Made by a program: the position numbers and the translations under genes
Origin: an uncultured Paracoccaceae bacterium
GTDB taxonomy: Bacteria > Pseudomonadota > Alphaproteobacteria > Rhodobacterales > Rhodobacteraceae
Reading direction: 5' to 3'
NCBI GenBank assembly: GCA_947498645.1
Contig: CANMKS010000001.1
Location: forward strand, 3,014,032 to 3,078,031
DNA: 64,000 nucleotides
In this document: in pieces, positions 1-8,543 of the stretch
How positions within the stretch are numbered: position 1 is the stretch's first letter
Layout of the letters: every line of letters starts with the position of its first letter
The notes under the pieces: generated by a model
The model's input: the letters and a program-made list of their open reading frames with translations, nothing else
The model's database searches: none
Told to the model about the DNA's origin: nothing

Positions 1-236
1 GCGGCCTGATCGGTGATCAGCGCACCATCAGTATCAAAGCAGGGCAATACGGGTTCTGCGTCGGGGTCGACCTCAGTATCAACGGCGATGTCGGCATCAT
101 CCAAAGGATCAAGTCCGACGCAAAGCGTCGGTTCACCTTCCGCTTCTACGGCAACTGTTTGTGCAAAAATGGGGCTGGCAATCAGGCTAAAGCTGACGAC
201 CAACGATGTGGTGGATCTCAGTGTCGATTTACGCAT
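1..236 (-). CDS. secreted protein, N-terminal part only
   Basis: The minus strand opens with an ATG at 236 and stays open to the window edge, so only about 78 residues are visible. They begin with a classical Sec signal peptide: MRKSTL, then a hydrophobic stretch ending near SPIFAQ, followed by an acidic, low-complexity segment rich in Asp, Glu and Pro with two cysteines. Exported OmpA-type proteins of Rhodobacterales often begin like this, but no OmpA domain is in view, so the function is not assigned. It lies downstream of coxM on the same strand, with a 120-bp gap that holds a small hairpin, so it may be a separate transcript. Confidence 0.6.
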   Translation of the reverse strand, partial: MRKSTLRSTTSLVVSFSLIASPIFAQTVAVEAEGEPTLCVGLDPLDDADIAVDTEVDPDAEPVLPCFDTDGALITDQA

Positions 237-256
237 GGCGTCCTCGCAATTTTCAT

Positions 257-270
257 GCCCGCGAACGGGC
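257..270. other. small GC hairpin between coxM and the secreted protein gene
   Basis: The arms GCCCG and CGGGC are perfectly complementary around a CGAA loop. No T-tract follows on either strand, so this is at best a weak pause or processing site at the end of the cox operon. Confidence 0.25.
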
Positions 271-356
271 TATTACGGTTTAACACCTGAGATATCGCAA
301 TCGTTCCGCGCAACTTCACGCTGCGCGGATTATAGCCAAAAATTGGGGGCCGGCCC

Positions 357-1148
357 CTAGGCGGCGGCTGTCACCGCCCTGCCGGTCATTACTTTCACCA
401 GATGCGCACGATAGTCTGACGACCCGTGCAGATCAGCGATCATACCGTCTGCAGGCACTGTGAGGCCGTCCAAAGCATCCTTGGAAAAGTCGGAAGACAA
501 GGCCGTCTCTGCCTCTGACCAGCGGTAGACGCCGTTTTCTGACGCGCCGGTCACGGCCACACGCACGCCATCAGCGTATTTGGCGACAAACACACCCACC
601 AGCGCAAAGCGCGAGGCCGGTTGCACGAACTTTTCGTAGTGCGACTTTTCGGGAACCGGAAAGCGCACTTCGGTGATCACTTCGCCTTCCTCGAGGGCGG
701 TTTCAAACATCCCCTGGAAATAGTCATCCGCCGCGATCTGGCGCGTATTGGTGATGATTGTGGCACCTGATCCAAGCGCCGCCGCTGGATAGCATGCTGA
801 CGGGTCGTTGTTGGCAAGCGATCCGCCAACCGTGCCCCGGTTGCGCACCGCAGGATCGCCGATGTTCCCTGCAAGACCCGACAGGCCGGGATAGGACGCG
901 GCTGTTTCAGCCGCCACCGTCGCGTGGTTGGTTGCACCACCCACACAGACCTCGCCGTTGTCACCAATGCAAACGCCCTGCATTTCGCCAATGCCGGTCA
1001 GGCTGACCAATGTGGCAGGCATGGCCAGACGTTGTTTCAGCGTCGGGATCAATGTCTGCCCCCCGCCCAGCGCCTGCGCGTCCTCCTCCGACAGCGCCTT
1101 GATCGCATCCGCAATCGTGGAAGGCCGTTCAATTTCAAAAGCATACAT
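357..1148 (-). CDS. coxM: CODH-like FAD-binding medium subunit (CoxM)
   Basis: This is the flavoprotein subunit of a molybdenum hydroxylase. It passes electrons from the 2Fe-2S subunit to the electron acceptor. The 263 residues show the two FAD signature loops: GGGQTL near residues 28-33 and TVGGSLA near 106-112, followed by NNDPSA. The length is slightly short for CoxM, which is usually about 280. The ATG at 1148 is preceded by GGGAG at good spacing. It sits 12 bp after coxL in a coxS-coxL-coxM order, which is the order of form II operons (form I is usually M-S-L). It should assemble with the two upstream products as a cytoplasmic heterotrimer dimer. Confidence 0.92.
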   Translation of the reverse strand: MYAFEIERPSTIADAIKALSEEDAQALGGGQTLIPTLKQRLAMPATLVSLTGIGEMQGVCIGDNGEVCVGGATNHATVAAETAASYPGLSGLAGNIGDPAVRNRGTVGGSLANNDPSACYPAAALGSGATIITNTRQIAADDYFQGMFETALEEGEVITEVRFPVPEKSHYEKFVQPASRFALVGVFVAKYADGVRVAVTGASENGVYRWSEAETALSSDFSKDALDGLTVPADGMIADLHGSSDYRAHLVKVMTGRAVTAAA

Positions 1149-1160
1149 GAGCGTTCTCCC

Positions 1161-3530
1161 TTACGCGTTGTTCATGGCAGCCCAGACGCGCGCGGGCGTC
1201 AAAGGCATGTCGATATGGGTGACGTTCTTGCCGCCCGATTGCAGCGCGTCGATGACCGCGTTGACCACCGTGGGCGGCGATCCGATCGCGCCCCCTTCGC
1301 CACAGCCTTTGGCCCCCAGCGGGTTATGCGTACAGGGTGTGCCGTCGGAATGATCCACCGCGATGAACGGCAGATCATCCGCGCGCGGCATGACGTAGTC
1401 CATGTAACTGGCCGACAAAAGCTGACCGTTTTCGTCATAGGTGGTGTTTTCCAGCAAGGCCTGCCCAATCCCTTGGACAACACCGCCCTGCACCTGACCG
1501 CTGACAATCATCGGGTTCATCACATTGCCAAAGTCGTCACACGCCGTGAAGCGTTCGATGGTGACCTTGCCAGTCTCCGGGTCAACCTCGACCTCGCAGG
1601 CATAGGCACCTGACGGATAGGTAAAGTTGGCCGGATCATAAAAGGCCGTTTCTTCCAGCCCCGGCTCGATATCCTCGATCGGGAATTCATGCGGGATATA
1701 GGCCTTGAGCGCCACCTCACCAAAGCTTACCGATTTATCGGTGCCTTTGACAGTGAATTGCCCATCTGTGAACTCCAGATCATCGGCAGAGGCTTCCAGC
1801 ATATGTGCTGCGATCTTCTTGGCCTTTGCGATAATCTTTTCCGTGGCGCGCACCACAGCAGATCCGCAGACTGCCAATGAACGCGATCCATAGGTGCCCA
1901 TCCCGAAGGGGATCTTGGACGTGTCGCCATGCACAATATCAACGGACTGAGGATCAATCCCCAGCATCTCGCCCACAATCTGTGGGAACACCGTTTCGTG
2001 CCCTTGCCCGTGGCTGTGCGCACCAACCATGACGCTGAGGTTGCCCGTGGCGTTCACACGCACGGTGGCCGCGTCATAAAGGCCAACCCGGCTACCCAGC
2101 ACACCCACAAGGTTTGAGGGCGCAATGCCGCAAGCCTCTACATAGGCGTTGATACCAAGACCGCGCATTTTGCCATTGGCTTCGCTTTGCTTGCGGCGTT
2201 CTTCAAAGGCTTTGCGGTCAACAATCGCCTCCATCTTGTCCATCAGCGCATCATAGTTGCCGCTGTCATATTCCAGCCCTGCGGCAGTGCCGAAGGGAAA
2301 CTGGTCAGGCTTGATGAAGTTCTTGCGCCTGATCTCGACCGGATCAATGTTCAACTCGCGCGCAGCCATGTCGATGACACGCTCAATGGAATAGGTGGCC
2401 TCGGGTCGCCCGGCGCCACGGTAGGCGTCGACCGGTGCTGTGTTTGTGAATACCGCCTTGAGGTTCACATAGACGTTGGGCACCGTGTAATTGCCCGCCA
2501 TCAGCGTACCATGCAGAAAGGTTGGCGTCGCGGTCGAGAAATTCGACAGATAGGCGCCGACATTGGCAAGCGTTTCGGTGCGGAAGGCGATGAATGTGCC
2601 GTCCTTTTCACACGCCAGCTCAATCTTGGTGACGTGGTCACGGCCATGCGCGTCCGTCAGGAAGGATTCAGTGCGATCAGCCACCCATTTGACAGGGCGA
2701 CCTACCTTTTTGGCCGCAGCCAGCACCAATGCTTCTTCACCATAGTGATAGATCTTGGAACCAAAGCCGCCACCCACATCCGGTGCAATCACCGTCAGCT
2801 TGTTCTCGGGGATACCCATGACAAAGGCCGAGATAAGCAATCGCGTCAGATGCGGGTTCTGCGATGTGGTCTGCAACAGATAGCTATCGCCCGCCGCATC
2901 ATAGGTGCCGATAGAGGCGCGCGGCTCCATCGCGTTGGGCACCAGACGGTTGTTGATCAGTTCAAGCGTGGTGACATGCGGTGCATTCTTGATCGCCTCA
3001 TCAGTGGCGGCACGGTTGTCTTCGATCCAGCCCCAGTCAAAGCATTGGTTGGTTCCGATTTCATCATGCACATAAGCGTCACCCGCAAGGGCTGCCGCCA
3101 TGTCGATAATCGCTGGCAGTTCTTCGATATCGGCGATGATCTCTTCGGCGGCATCGCGGGCCTGCTGTTCGGTTTCTGCGATGACAGCGGCGTAGGCATC
3201 CCCCACATGACGCACCTTGCCATGGGCCAGCACAGGCCGCTTGGGTTCTTTCATCGGCTCGCCGTCGCGGCTGTTGATCAGCCAGCCTGCCGGGTTGCCC
3301 CCGACATCGACAAAGTCTTCGCCCGTGAAGATCGCCAGCACACCGGGCATCTCTGCGGCGGCGGATGTGTCGATTGATTTGATCACACCATTGGCCACGG
3401 TCGAGCGCACGAAAGTCGCCGCCGCCTGCCCAAAGGTGTTGATGTCAGCGGTATACTTGCCCTTCCCAGTCAGAAAGCGCACGTCTTCGCGGCGCGTTGT
3501 GCTGGCTCCAATTCCACCATCTTTTGGCAT
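1161..3530 (-). CDS. coxL: form II CODH-like molybdenum subunit (CoxL)
   Basis: This is the molybdopterin-binding catalytic subunit (789 aa) of an aerobic CO-dehydrogenase/xanthine-oxidase family hydroxylase. The active-site loop at residues 369-375 reads AYRGAGR, the mark of form II (putative) CoxL; verified CO dehydrogenases of form I carry AYxCSFR with a copper-binding cysteine. The base-catalyst glutamate lies in CGEGG (Glu745). PDVGGGFG is the conserved molybdopterin-contact motif. The ATG at 3530 follows a strong GGGAGGA; an upstream in-frame start at 3557 is less likely. Its substrate is uncertain: CO is possible, but an aldehyde, aromatic or N-heterocycle fits equally well. Confidence 0.93.
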   Translation of the reverse strand: MPKDGGIGASTTRREDVRFLTGKGKYTADINTFGQAAATFVRSTVANGVIKSIDTSAAAEMPGVLAIFTGEDFVDVGGNPAGWLINSRDGEPMKEPKRPVLAHGKVRHVGDAYAAVIAETEQQARDAAEEIIADIEELPAIIDMAAALAGDAYVHDEIGTNQCFDWGWIEDNRAATDEAIKNAPHVTTLELINNRLVPNAMEPRASIGTYDAAGDSYLLQTTSQNPHLTRLLISAFVMGIPENKLTVIAPDVGGGFGSKIYHYGEEALVLAAAKKVGRPVKWVADRTESFLTDAHGRDHVTKIELACEKDGTFIAFRTETLANVGAYLSNFSTATPTFLHGTLMAGNYTVPNVYVNLKAVFTNTAPVDAYRGAGRPEATYSIERVIDMAARELNIDPVEIRRKNFIKPDQFPFGTAAGLEYDSGNYDALMDKMEAIVDRKAFEERRKQSEANGKMRGLGINAYVEACGIAPSNLVGVLGSRVGLYDAATVRVNATGNLSVMVGAHSHGQGHETVFPQIVGEMLGIDPQSVDIVHGDTSKIPFGMGTYGSRSLAVCGSAVVRATEKIIAKAKKIAAHMLEASADDLEFTDGQFTVKGTDKSVSFGEVALKAYIPHEFPIEDIEPGLEETAFYDPANFTYPSGAYACEVEVDPETGKVTIERFTACDDFGNVMNPMIVSGQVQGGVVQGIGQALLENTTYDENGQLLSASYMDYVMPRADDLPFIAVDHSDGTPCTHNPLGAKGCGEGGAIGSPPTVVNAVIDALQSGGKNVTHIDMPLTPARVWAAMNNA

Positions 3531-3554
3531 TGTTATTCCTCCCTGTCGGAGCAG

Positions 3555-3599
3555 CAATTTTTCAAAGAAAAATTGACCCCAAATTTTCCTCGAAAATTT
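3555..3599. repeat. two tandem AT-rich palindromes in the coxS-coxL gap
   Basis: The first hairpin has arms CAATTTTTC and GAAAAATTG around AAA (3555-3575). The second has arms AAATTTTC and GAAAATTT around CTC (3581-3599). Both are perfect. Together they fill most of the 71-bp gap between coxS and coxL. A related pair lies at 22771-22819, which suggests a dispersed element. In this place it could stabilise or process the mRNA. Confidence 0.7.
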
Positions 3600-3601
3600 A
3601 C

Positions 3602-4087
<486 letters not shown>

Positions 4088-4180
4088 TACTTCCTCCCAG
4101 AAATGTTATGCTTTGGTGGGAGTTAAACACGCAGAACGGCAGTTGAGAACACATAACTTACGCTGCAACTGCACGGTTAG

Positions 4181-5161
4181 TCAGATGTCCGCGCGCGGTT
4201 TGGGCCGCGTCGGGATTTCCTTGAGCAGCCCGCCTACCCCCATTTGTGCAAAATCCACAGGCGTCAGGGCCAACCCGCAAAGCACCCTTTCCAGCACCCA
4301 ATCCGCCCCATTCAGCGCCGGTGACCGGGCACAACCCGGCAGGCCGATCACGGGCTTATCGCCCAGCGCACCAAGGAAAAGAAGGTTGCCGGGATCAACC
4401 GGCATCCCAAATTGCATAAGCGCGCCGCCCGCCTGCCGCAGGGCCGCAGGACCAACATCATTGGCATCGGATGTGGCAGAGGCCGTCAGGATAAAAATCA
4501 CCTCACCTGCGGCCTTTGCAATCGCAGCACAAAGCGCCCCTTCGGTATGCGATACAATTACGCGCGGGGTGAGGTTGACACCAAAACGGTCCAATCGCCC
4601 TTGCAGGGCCTCCCGCCCCTTGGGCGATGGCTCTGTCCCGATGTCGGTTTCGATCAACGTGGCGGAACGATATCGCGGCGCACGACAGGCCAGCGCCCCT
4701 GCCCCCACGGTGCAAGCTGTCGCAACATCAGCCTCGGGCACCGCGTAAGCGATGATCTTGATCGTGGCGATCATTGTTCCTGCATCCGCCCGATGATGCG
4801 GCGGGACTGTCGCCACCGTGATCATCGGGTTCACCCCGTTGAAAGCGTTGATGGCAGCAACGTCGATATGTGCAATCCCCGGCCCTTCGGCGAAAAGGTT
4901 CACCCGGCCCGTTGCCGCATGCGACATCCGCAGCCCCGATCCCGCCAGGGCGGTTGCCAAACGGGCGGCCGCGGTATCTTCATCCAGATCGTCGGGCTCA
5001 TATTGCGCGACCATGACCTCTTGCAGCCCCGCATTTTGGAGGGCTGCAATGTCATCAGCATTCAGAACACGCCCCTTGCGCAAACGCCCGCCTGCAACCA
5101 GCACCGCATGGGCCAGCACAGCCCCTTTGGCGGCCCCTACGGGAACAGGTCCGAATTTCAC
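4181..5161 (-). CDS. molybdopterin-binding (MoeA-like) accessory protein
   Basis: This 326-residue protein resembles the MoeA/MogA-like molybdopterin-binding proteins that accompany molybdenum hydroxylases. The N-terminal third matches a MoeA-type domain (phrases GAVLAH and GRVLNADDI). The middle holds a MoCF-type fold around VIVSHTEGALCAAI, and GLPGCARSPALNG near the C-terminus is the typical closing motif. Translation probably starts at a GTG that overlaps the xdhC stop as GTGA, so the two are co-translated. It likely handles or inserts the cofactor for CoxL, possibly cytidylylation as in MocA/MobA-type maturation; this is inferred. Confidence 0.78.
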   Translation of the reverse strand: MKFGPVPVGAAKGAVLAHAVLVAGGRLRKGRVLNADDIAALQNAGLQEVMVAQYEPDDLDEDTAAARLATALAGSGLRMSHAATGRVNLFAEGPGIAHIDVAAINAFNGVNPMITVATVPPHHRADAGTMIATIKIIAYAVPEADVATACTVGAGALACRAPRYRSATLIETDIGTEPSPKGREALQGRLDRFGVNLTPRVIVSHTEGALCAAIAKAAGEVIFILTASATSDANDVGPAALRQAGGALMQFGMPVDPGNLLFLGALGDKPVIGLPGCARSPALNGADWVLERVLCGLALTPVDFAQMGVGGLLKEIPTRPKPRADI

Positions 5162-6132
5162 GTCGCTTGCCGCAGCACTTGCGTGATTTCTGCGATGATA
5201 CTCACCGCAATCTCGGCGGGTTGCCGTCCGCCAAGGTCAAGGCCGACCGGGGCGTGAATGCGCGCGATTTCTTCATCGCCAAATCCAACAGCCCTCAGGC
5301 GTTCCTCGCGTTTGGCATGGGTGCGTCTGGACCCAAGACAGCCCAGATAGAAGGCGGGCGATTCCAGCACGGTGACAATTGCCGGGTCGTCCAGCTTGGG
5401 ATCATGGGTCAGGGTCACCACCGCGGTGCGCGCATCGGGTTTGAGCGCGCGCAGCGCCTCATCTGGCCAGTCATCGACGATCACCTCGCCTGGAAACCGC
5501 GCTTCTGATGCAAATGCCGGGCGCGGGTCGATGATGGTGGGCTGATATCCGCAAGCCCGCGCCATCGCCACCAGATGCTGGGCAATGTGGACAGCGCCGA
5601 TAATGATCATCCGCAGCGGCGGATTGTGGATCGCAACAAAGGTACGCCCATCCTCTTCCACGCCGGAGCGGTCCAGACGAAACCGCTCTGCGTACTGCGA
5701 AGCTGGGACCAGTCGTGGCCCACCCGTCTGCAAGTCAGTGACATAGGCCACGGGTGTGTTCTGCTCTCTGGCCTCAACCAGTTTTTCCAGCAATTCGACA
5801 GGCAGGACCGGCCCTACCGGTTCCAGCAAGACCTTGATCTCTCCGCCACAGGCAAGACCCACGGCAAAGGCTTCGTCATCGCTGACCCCAAACTCCAAGA
5901 CGCGGTGTTTGCCGTCCGCCACAGCATCAAGCGCTTCGGTGATCACCGCACCTTCCACGCAGCCCCCCGAAACCGAGCCTTCCATCGCGCCATCGGCATC
6001 AATCACCAGTTGGCTACCCACCGGGCGCGGGGCAGAGCCCCATGTCTGCACCACCGTGGCCATCACAACACCCCGTCCCGCCCGGTGCCAGTCGAGGGCC
6101 AGCTTCGGTAGATCCGTGATTTGATCAGTCAT
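5158..6132 (-). CDS. xdhC: XdhC/CoxI family maturation factor
   Basis: XdhC/CoxI proteins bind the molybdenum cofactor, promote its sulfuration and deliver it to the large subunit. The N-terminal XdhC/CoxI domain contains GSAPRPVGSQ and the GSVSGGCVEG motif with its conserved cysteine. The C-terminal half has a Rossmann-type domain beginning RMIIIGAVHIAQ, and ends with HAPVGLDLGGR, as the family does. The ATG at 6132 is preferred over an in-frame TTG at 6138 because GAAGGGGGG lies 8 nt upstream. It is coupled to the next gene by a 4-bp overlap. Confidence 0.88.
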   Translation of the reverse strand: MTDQITDLPKLALDWHRAGRGVVMATVVQTWGSAPRPVGSQLVIDADGAMEGSVSGGCVEGAVITEALDAVADGKHRVLEFGVSDDEAFAVGLACGGEIKVLLEPVGPVLPVELLEKLVEAREQNTPVAYVTDLQTGGPRLVPASQYAERFRLDRSGVEEDGRTFVAIHNPPLRMIIIGAVHIAQHLVAMARACGYQPTIIDPRPAFASEARFPGEVIVDDWPDEALRALKPDARTAVVTLTHDPKLDDPAIVTVLESPAFYLGCLGSRRTHAKREERLRAVGFGDEEIARIHAPVGLDLGGRQPAEIAVSIIAEITQVLRQAT

Positions 6133-6197
6133 GTGCAAAGCCCCCCTTCAAAGCAATAAGTCCACGATAACGCAGCACACCCGCTTTGCCAAAGCGT

Positions 6198-7454
6198 TCA
6201 CGCATCACGCAACATCGCAAGCAGCCGCGTCTTTTCACCGGTTTCAGCAGGACGCGACAGCGCATCAGCCAAACCTTGAAGTGATGCGATATTGTGCCCG
6301 GCGCGAAAGCTCGAACAATGCGGCAGCATCTGCATGATCCCCTTGGCACGTGGCGCAAAACCGTCCCAGCGCAGCAGCGGGTTCAGCCAGATCAACTGTC
6401 GCGCGCTGAGGTTCAGCCGCTCCATCTCGCGGCCCAACTGACCGTCATCCGCGCGGTCAAGCCCGTCGGTGATCAGCAACACCACAGCACCCTGCCCTGT
6501 TACACGGCGCGACCAGTCCCGGTTAAAGCTGTGCAGGCACGCGCCGATGCGGGTGCCACCTTCCCAATCCTGCGCCTCTGCCCCCGCGGCGGCCAGGGCG
6601 GCATCCACATCGCGTTGCCGCAGATGTCGGGTGATGTTTGTCAGCCGGGTGCCAAAGGTGAAAGCATGAACCTGCGCCCAGCCTTGCCCTTCGCGATTGG
6701 CCACCGCATGCACGAAATGCAAAACTGCGCGCGAGTAATGCGCCATGGACCCCGAGATATCGCAAAGCACCACCAGATTGGGGTAACGCTTTCGCCGCCG
6801 CTTGGTCGCAAAATCCATGACCTCACCACCCCGGCGCATGGCCTGCCGCATGGTGCCGGGCCAATCAGGCAACAGGCCGTGGCCGCCTTGGGTGCGGCGG
6901 CTGAGGACAGGCGGCACAGGCAAGGACAATGTGGCCAACATCCGCTTGGCTGCTGCCATCTCGGCGGTGCTCATCAATTCGAAATCAAGCCTGCGCAGGC
7001 GTTCCTCGGCAGAGGCCGTTTGTGATGCGTCGATGTCGATTTCGACCGCATCTTCGCTCTCGTCCTGCGGCGGCATGGGGCGGTCTTGTCCATCCAGCAA
7101 GGCTTCTGCGGCGCGTTTCTCTGCCGGTTGGGCGGCGCGGTCTTCTTGCACCCCATGCACGGCGGGCCGCAGGAACGCCATCATGTGTTCCAGATATTGC
7201 GGATCACGCCAGTAGAGGCGGAAAAGCTGCGCAAAAAGCGGGCGATCCTCGGGTTTGGTCACAAAACAGGCATGCAAGGTCCAGTAAAAATCGGCCTTCC
7301 GGGTAAAGCCCACGGCCTCTACCGCGCGGATGGCATCAATGACCCGCCCCGGCCCAACCGCAAGCCCCGCCTTGCGCAGGGCCCGCGCGAAATGGGTGAT
7401 ATTCTGGGCCAGCTTGGGATCGTCCGGCACCGCCATTTCGGGGAAGTTAACCAT
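6198..7454 (-). CDS. coxE: CoxE-like VWA domain protein
   Basis: This 418-residue protein is a CoxE-type von Willebrand factor A protein. The C-terminal VWA domain opens with VLCDISGSM, a complete DxSxS MIDAS motif for Mg binding. The N-terminal half (HFARALRKAGLAVGPGR) is the usual CoxE helical part. CoxE works with the MoxR ATPase CoxD as a chaperone pair during metal-centre assembly of CODH-type enzymes in characterised systems. The two are adjacent here. No strong Shine-Dalgarno precedes the ATG at 7454, and Met7 is an alternative start. Confidence 0.88.
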   Translation of the reverse strand: MVNFPEMAVPDDPKLAQNITHFARALRKAGLAVGPGRVIDAIRAVEAVGFTRKADFYWTLHACFVTKPEDRPLFAQLFRLYWRDPQYLEHMMAFLRPAVHGVQEDRAAQPAEKRAAEALLDGQDRPMPPQDESEDAVEIDIDASQTASAEERLRRLDFELMSTAEMAAAKRMLATLSLPVPPVLSRRTQGGHGLLPDWPGTMRQAMRRGGEVMDFATKRRRKRYPNLVVLCDISGSMAHYSRAVLHFVHAVANREGQGWAQVHAFTFGTRLTNITRHLRQRDVDAALAAAGAEAQDWEGGTRIGACLHSFNRDWSRRVTGQGAVVLLITDGLDRADDGQLGREMERLNLSARQLIWLNPLLRWDGFAPRAKGIMQMLPHCSSFRAGHNIASLQGLADALSRPAETGEKTRLLAMLRDA

Positions 7455-7469
7455 GGCGGAGGTGCCGGA

Positions 7470-7521
7470 CCGGGGATTTCACATCCCCGGACCCCTGTGA
7501 GATATTTTTGAACAAAAGAAG
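7470..7521. repeat. hairpin plus GATATTT..GAACAAAAGAAG element
   Basis: Between the MoxR gene and coxE, perfect arms CCGGGGAT and ATCCCCGG (7470-7490) are followed by AGATATTTTT and GAACAAAAGAAG (7500-7521). The second part recurs at 11598-11619 and, inverted, at 54906-54927. It is an intergenic dispersed repeat of unknown role. Confidence 0.7.
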
Positions 7522-7526
7522 GGACA

Positions 7527-8432
7527 TTATGCCGTTTCAAGATCGGCTTTGGCTTCATCGAGAATGCGTTTTGCTTCGGACCCCTGTAGTTTCTGGATAT
7601 CGTCCTGGTATTTAAGGATCGCACCCAGCGTATCGGCAATGGTGGCAGGCGAGAGGTTGATCACATCCAGCGCAAGCAGACATTTTGCCCAGTCGATGGT
7701 TTCGGCAACCCCCGGTTTCTTGAACAGGTCTTCACCGCGCAACCGTTGAACAAAGGCCACGATTTCACGCGACAGCGCGGCGGCGGCCTCGGGCGCGCGG
7801 GCTTGCAGGATGGCGATTTCGCGGTCGAAATCGGGGTAGTCCACCCAGTGATAGAGGCAACGTCGCTTGAGCGCATCATGAACCTCGCGCGTGCGGTTGG
7901 ACGTCAGAATCACGATAGGCGGTTCTGGTGCTGCGATCGTTCCCAGTTCGGGGATCGTGACCTGAAAATCAGAGAGCGCTTCGAGCAGGAATGCCTCAAA
8001 CGGGGTATCGGTGCGATCCAATTCGTCAATCAGTAGGACAGGCGCACCGCCCGGTTGCGGGCGCATCGCCTCTAACAGGGGGCGGGCGATCAGGTATTTT
8101 TCGGTGAATAGCTCTGTTTTGAGCTCATCGCGATCGGCACCGCCTGCGGCTTCGGCGGCACGAATGGCGATCATCTGCTCGGCAAAGTTCCATTCATATA
8201 CGGCGGATGAGGCATCAAGCCCTTCGTAGCATTGCAGCCGGATCAGCCGGCGCCCCAAGGCCGCAGCGATCACCTTGGCGATTTCGGTCTTGCCGGTCCC
8301 GGCCTCGCCTTCCAGGAAGAGCGGGCGACCCAGTTTCAGGCTCAGAAACACAACCGTCGCCAGCGCACGCCCGCAGACATAGTCCTGCGCGGCCAAACCT
8401 GCCTGCACCTCATCAATTGTCGCAAATGTCAT
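7527..8432 (-). CDS. coxD: MoxR-type AAA+ ATPase (CoxD-like)
   Basis: This 301-residue AAA+ ATPase belongs to the MoxR family, and to the CoxD branch by context. Walker A is GEAGTGKT at residues 42-49, Walker B is VLLIDELDR, and the sensor-1 Asn lies in ILTSNRTRE. CoxD is needed to assemble the [CuSMoO2] site in form I CODH; a form II enzyme lacks the copper ligand, so its exact role here is open. It is the first gene of the operon. The ATG at 8432 has GGAGGA upstream. A 111-bp divergent region to gcdH should hold the promoter. Confidence 0.87.
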   Translation of the reverse strand: MTFATIDEVQAGLAAQDYVCGRALATVVFLSLKLGRPLFLEGEAGTGKTEIAKVIAAALGRRLIRLQCYEGLDASSAVYEWNFAEQMIAIRAAEAAGGADRDELKTELFTEKYLIARPLLEAMRPQPGGAPVLLIDELDRTDTPFEAFLLEALSDFQVTIPELGTIAAPEPPIVILTSNRTREVHDALKRRCLYHWVDYPDFDREIAILQARAPEAAAALSREIVAFVQRLRGEDLFKKPGVAETIDWAKCLLALDVINLSPATIADTLGAILKYQDDIQKLQGSEAKRILDEAKADLETA

Positions 8433-8543
8433 CCGGCATCCTCCGCCGCCATAGCTGCATTCCGCATGGCCCGCGTCAAGCCATCCATTGCCCCTTTCGC
8501 CGCAAGGGCATAGCCTACGACCTGCGCGAAGGGAGAATTTGCG

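Noticed and set aside
2187..3377. Long open frame (396 codons) on the plus strand opposite coxL
   Set aside because: It is antisense to a well-supported coxL, has no family features, is rich in His/Arg/Gln as expected for a shadow of GC-rich coding DNA, and no ribosome site precedes it.
1161..3530. Calling the cox operon a proven CO dehydrogenase
   Set aside because: The active-site loop is AYRGAGR (form II), so the CO substrate is not supported by sequence.
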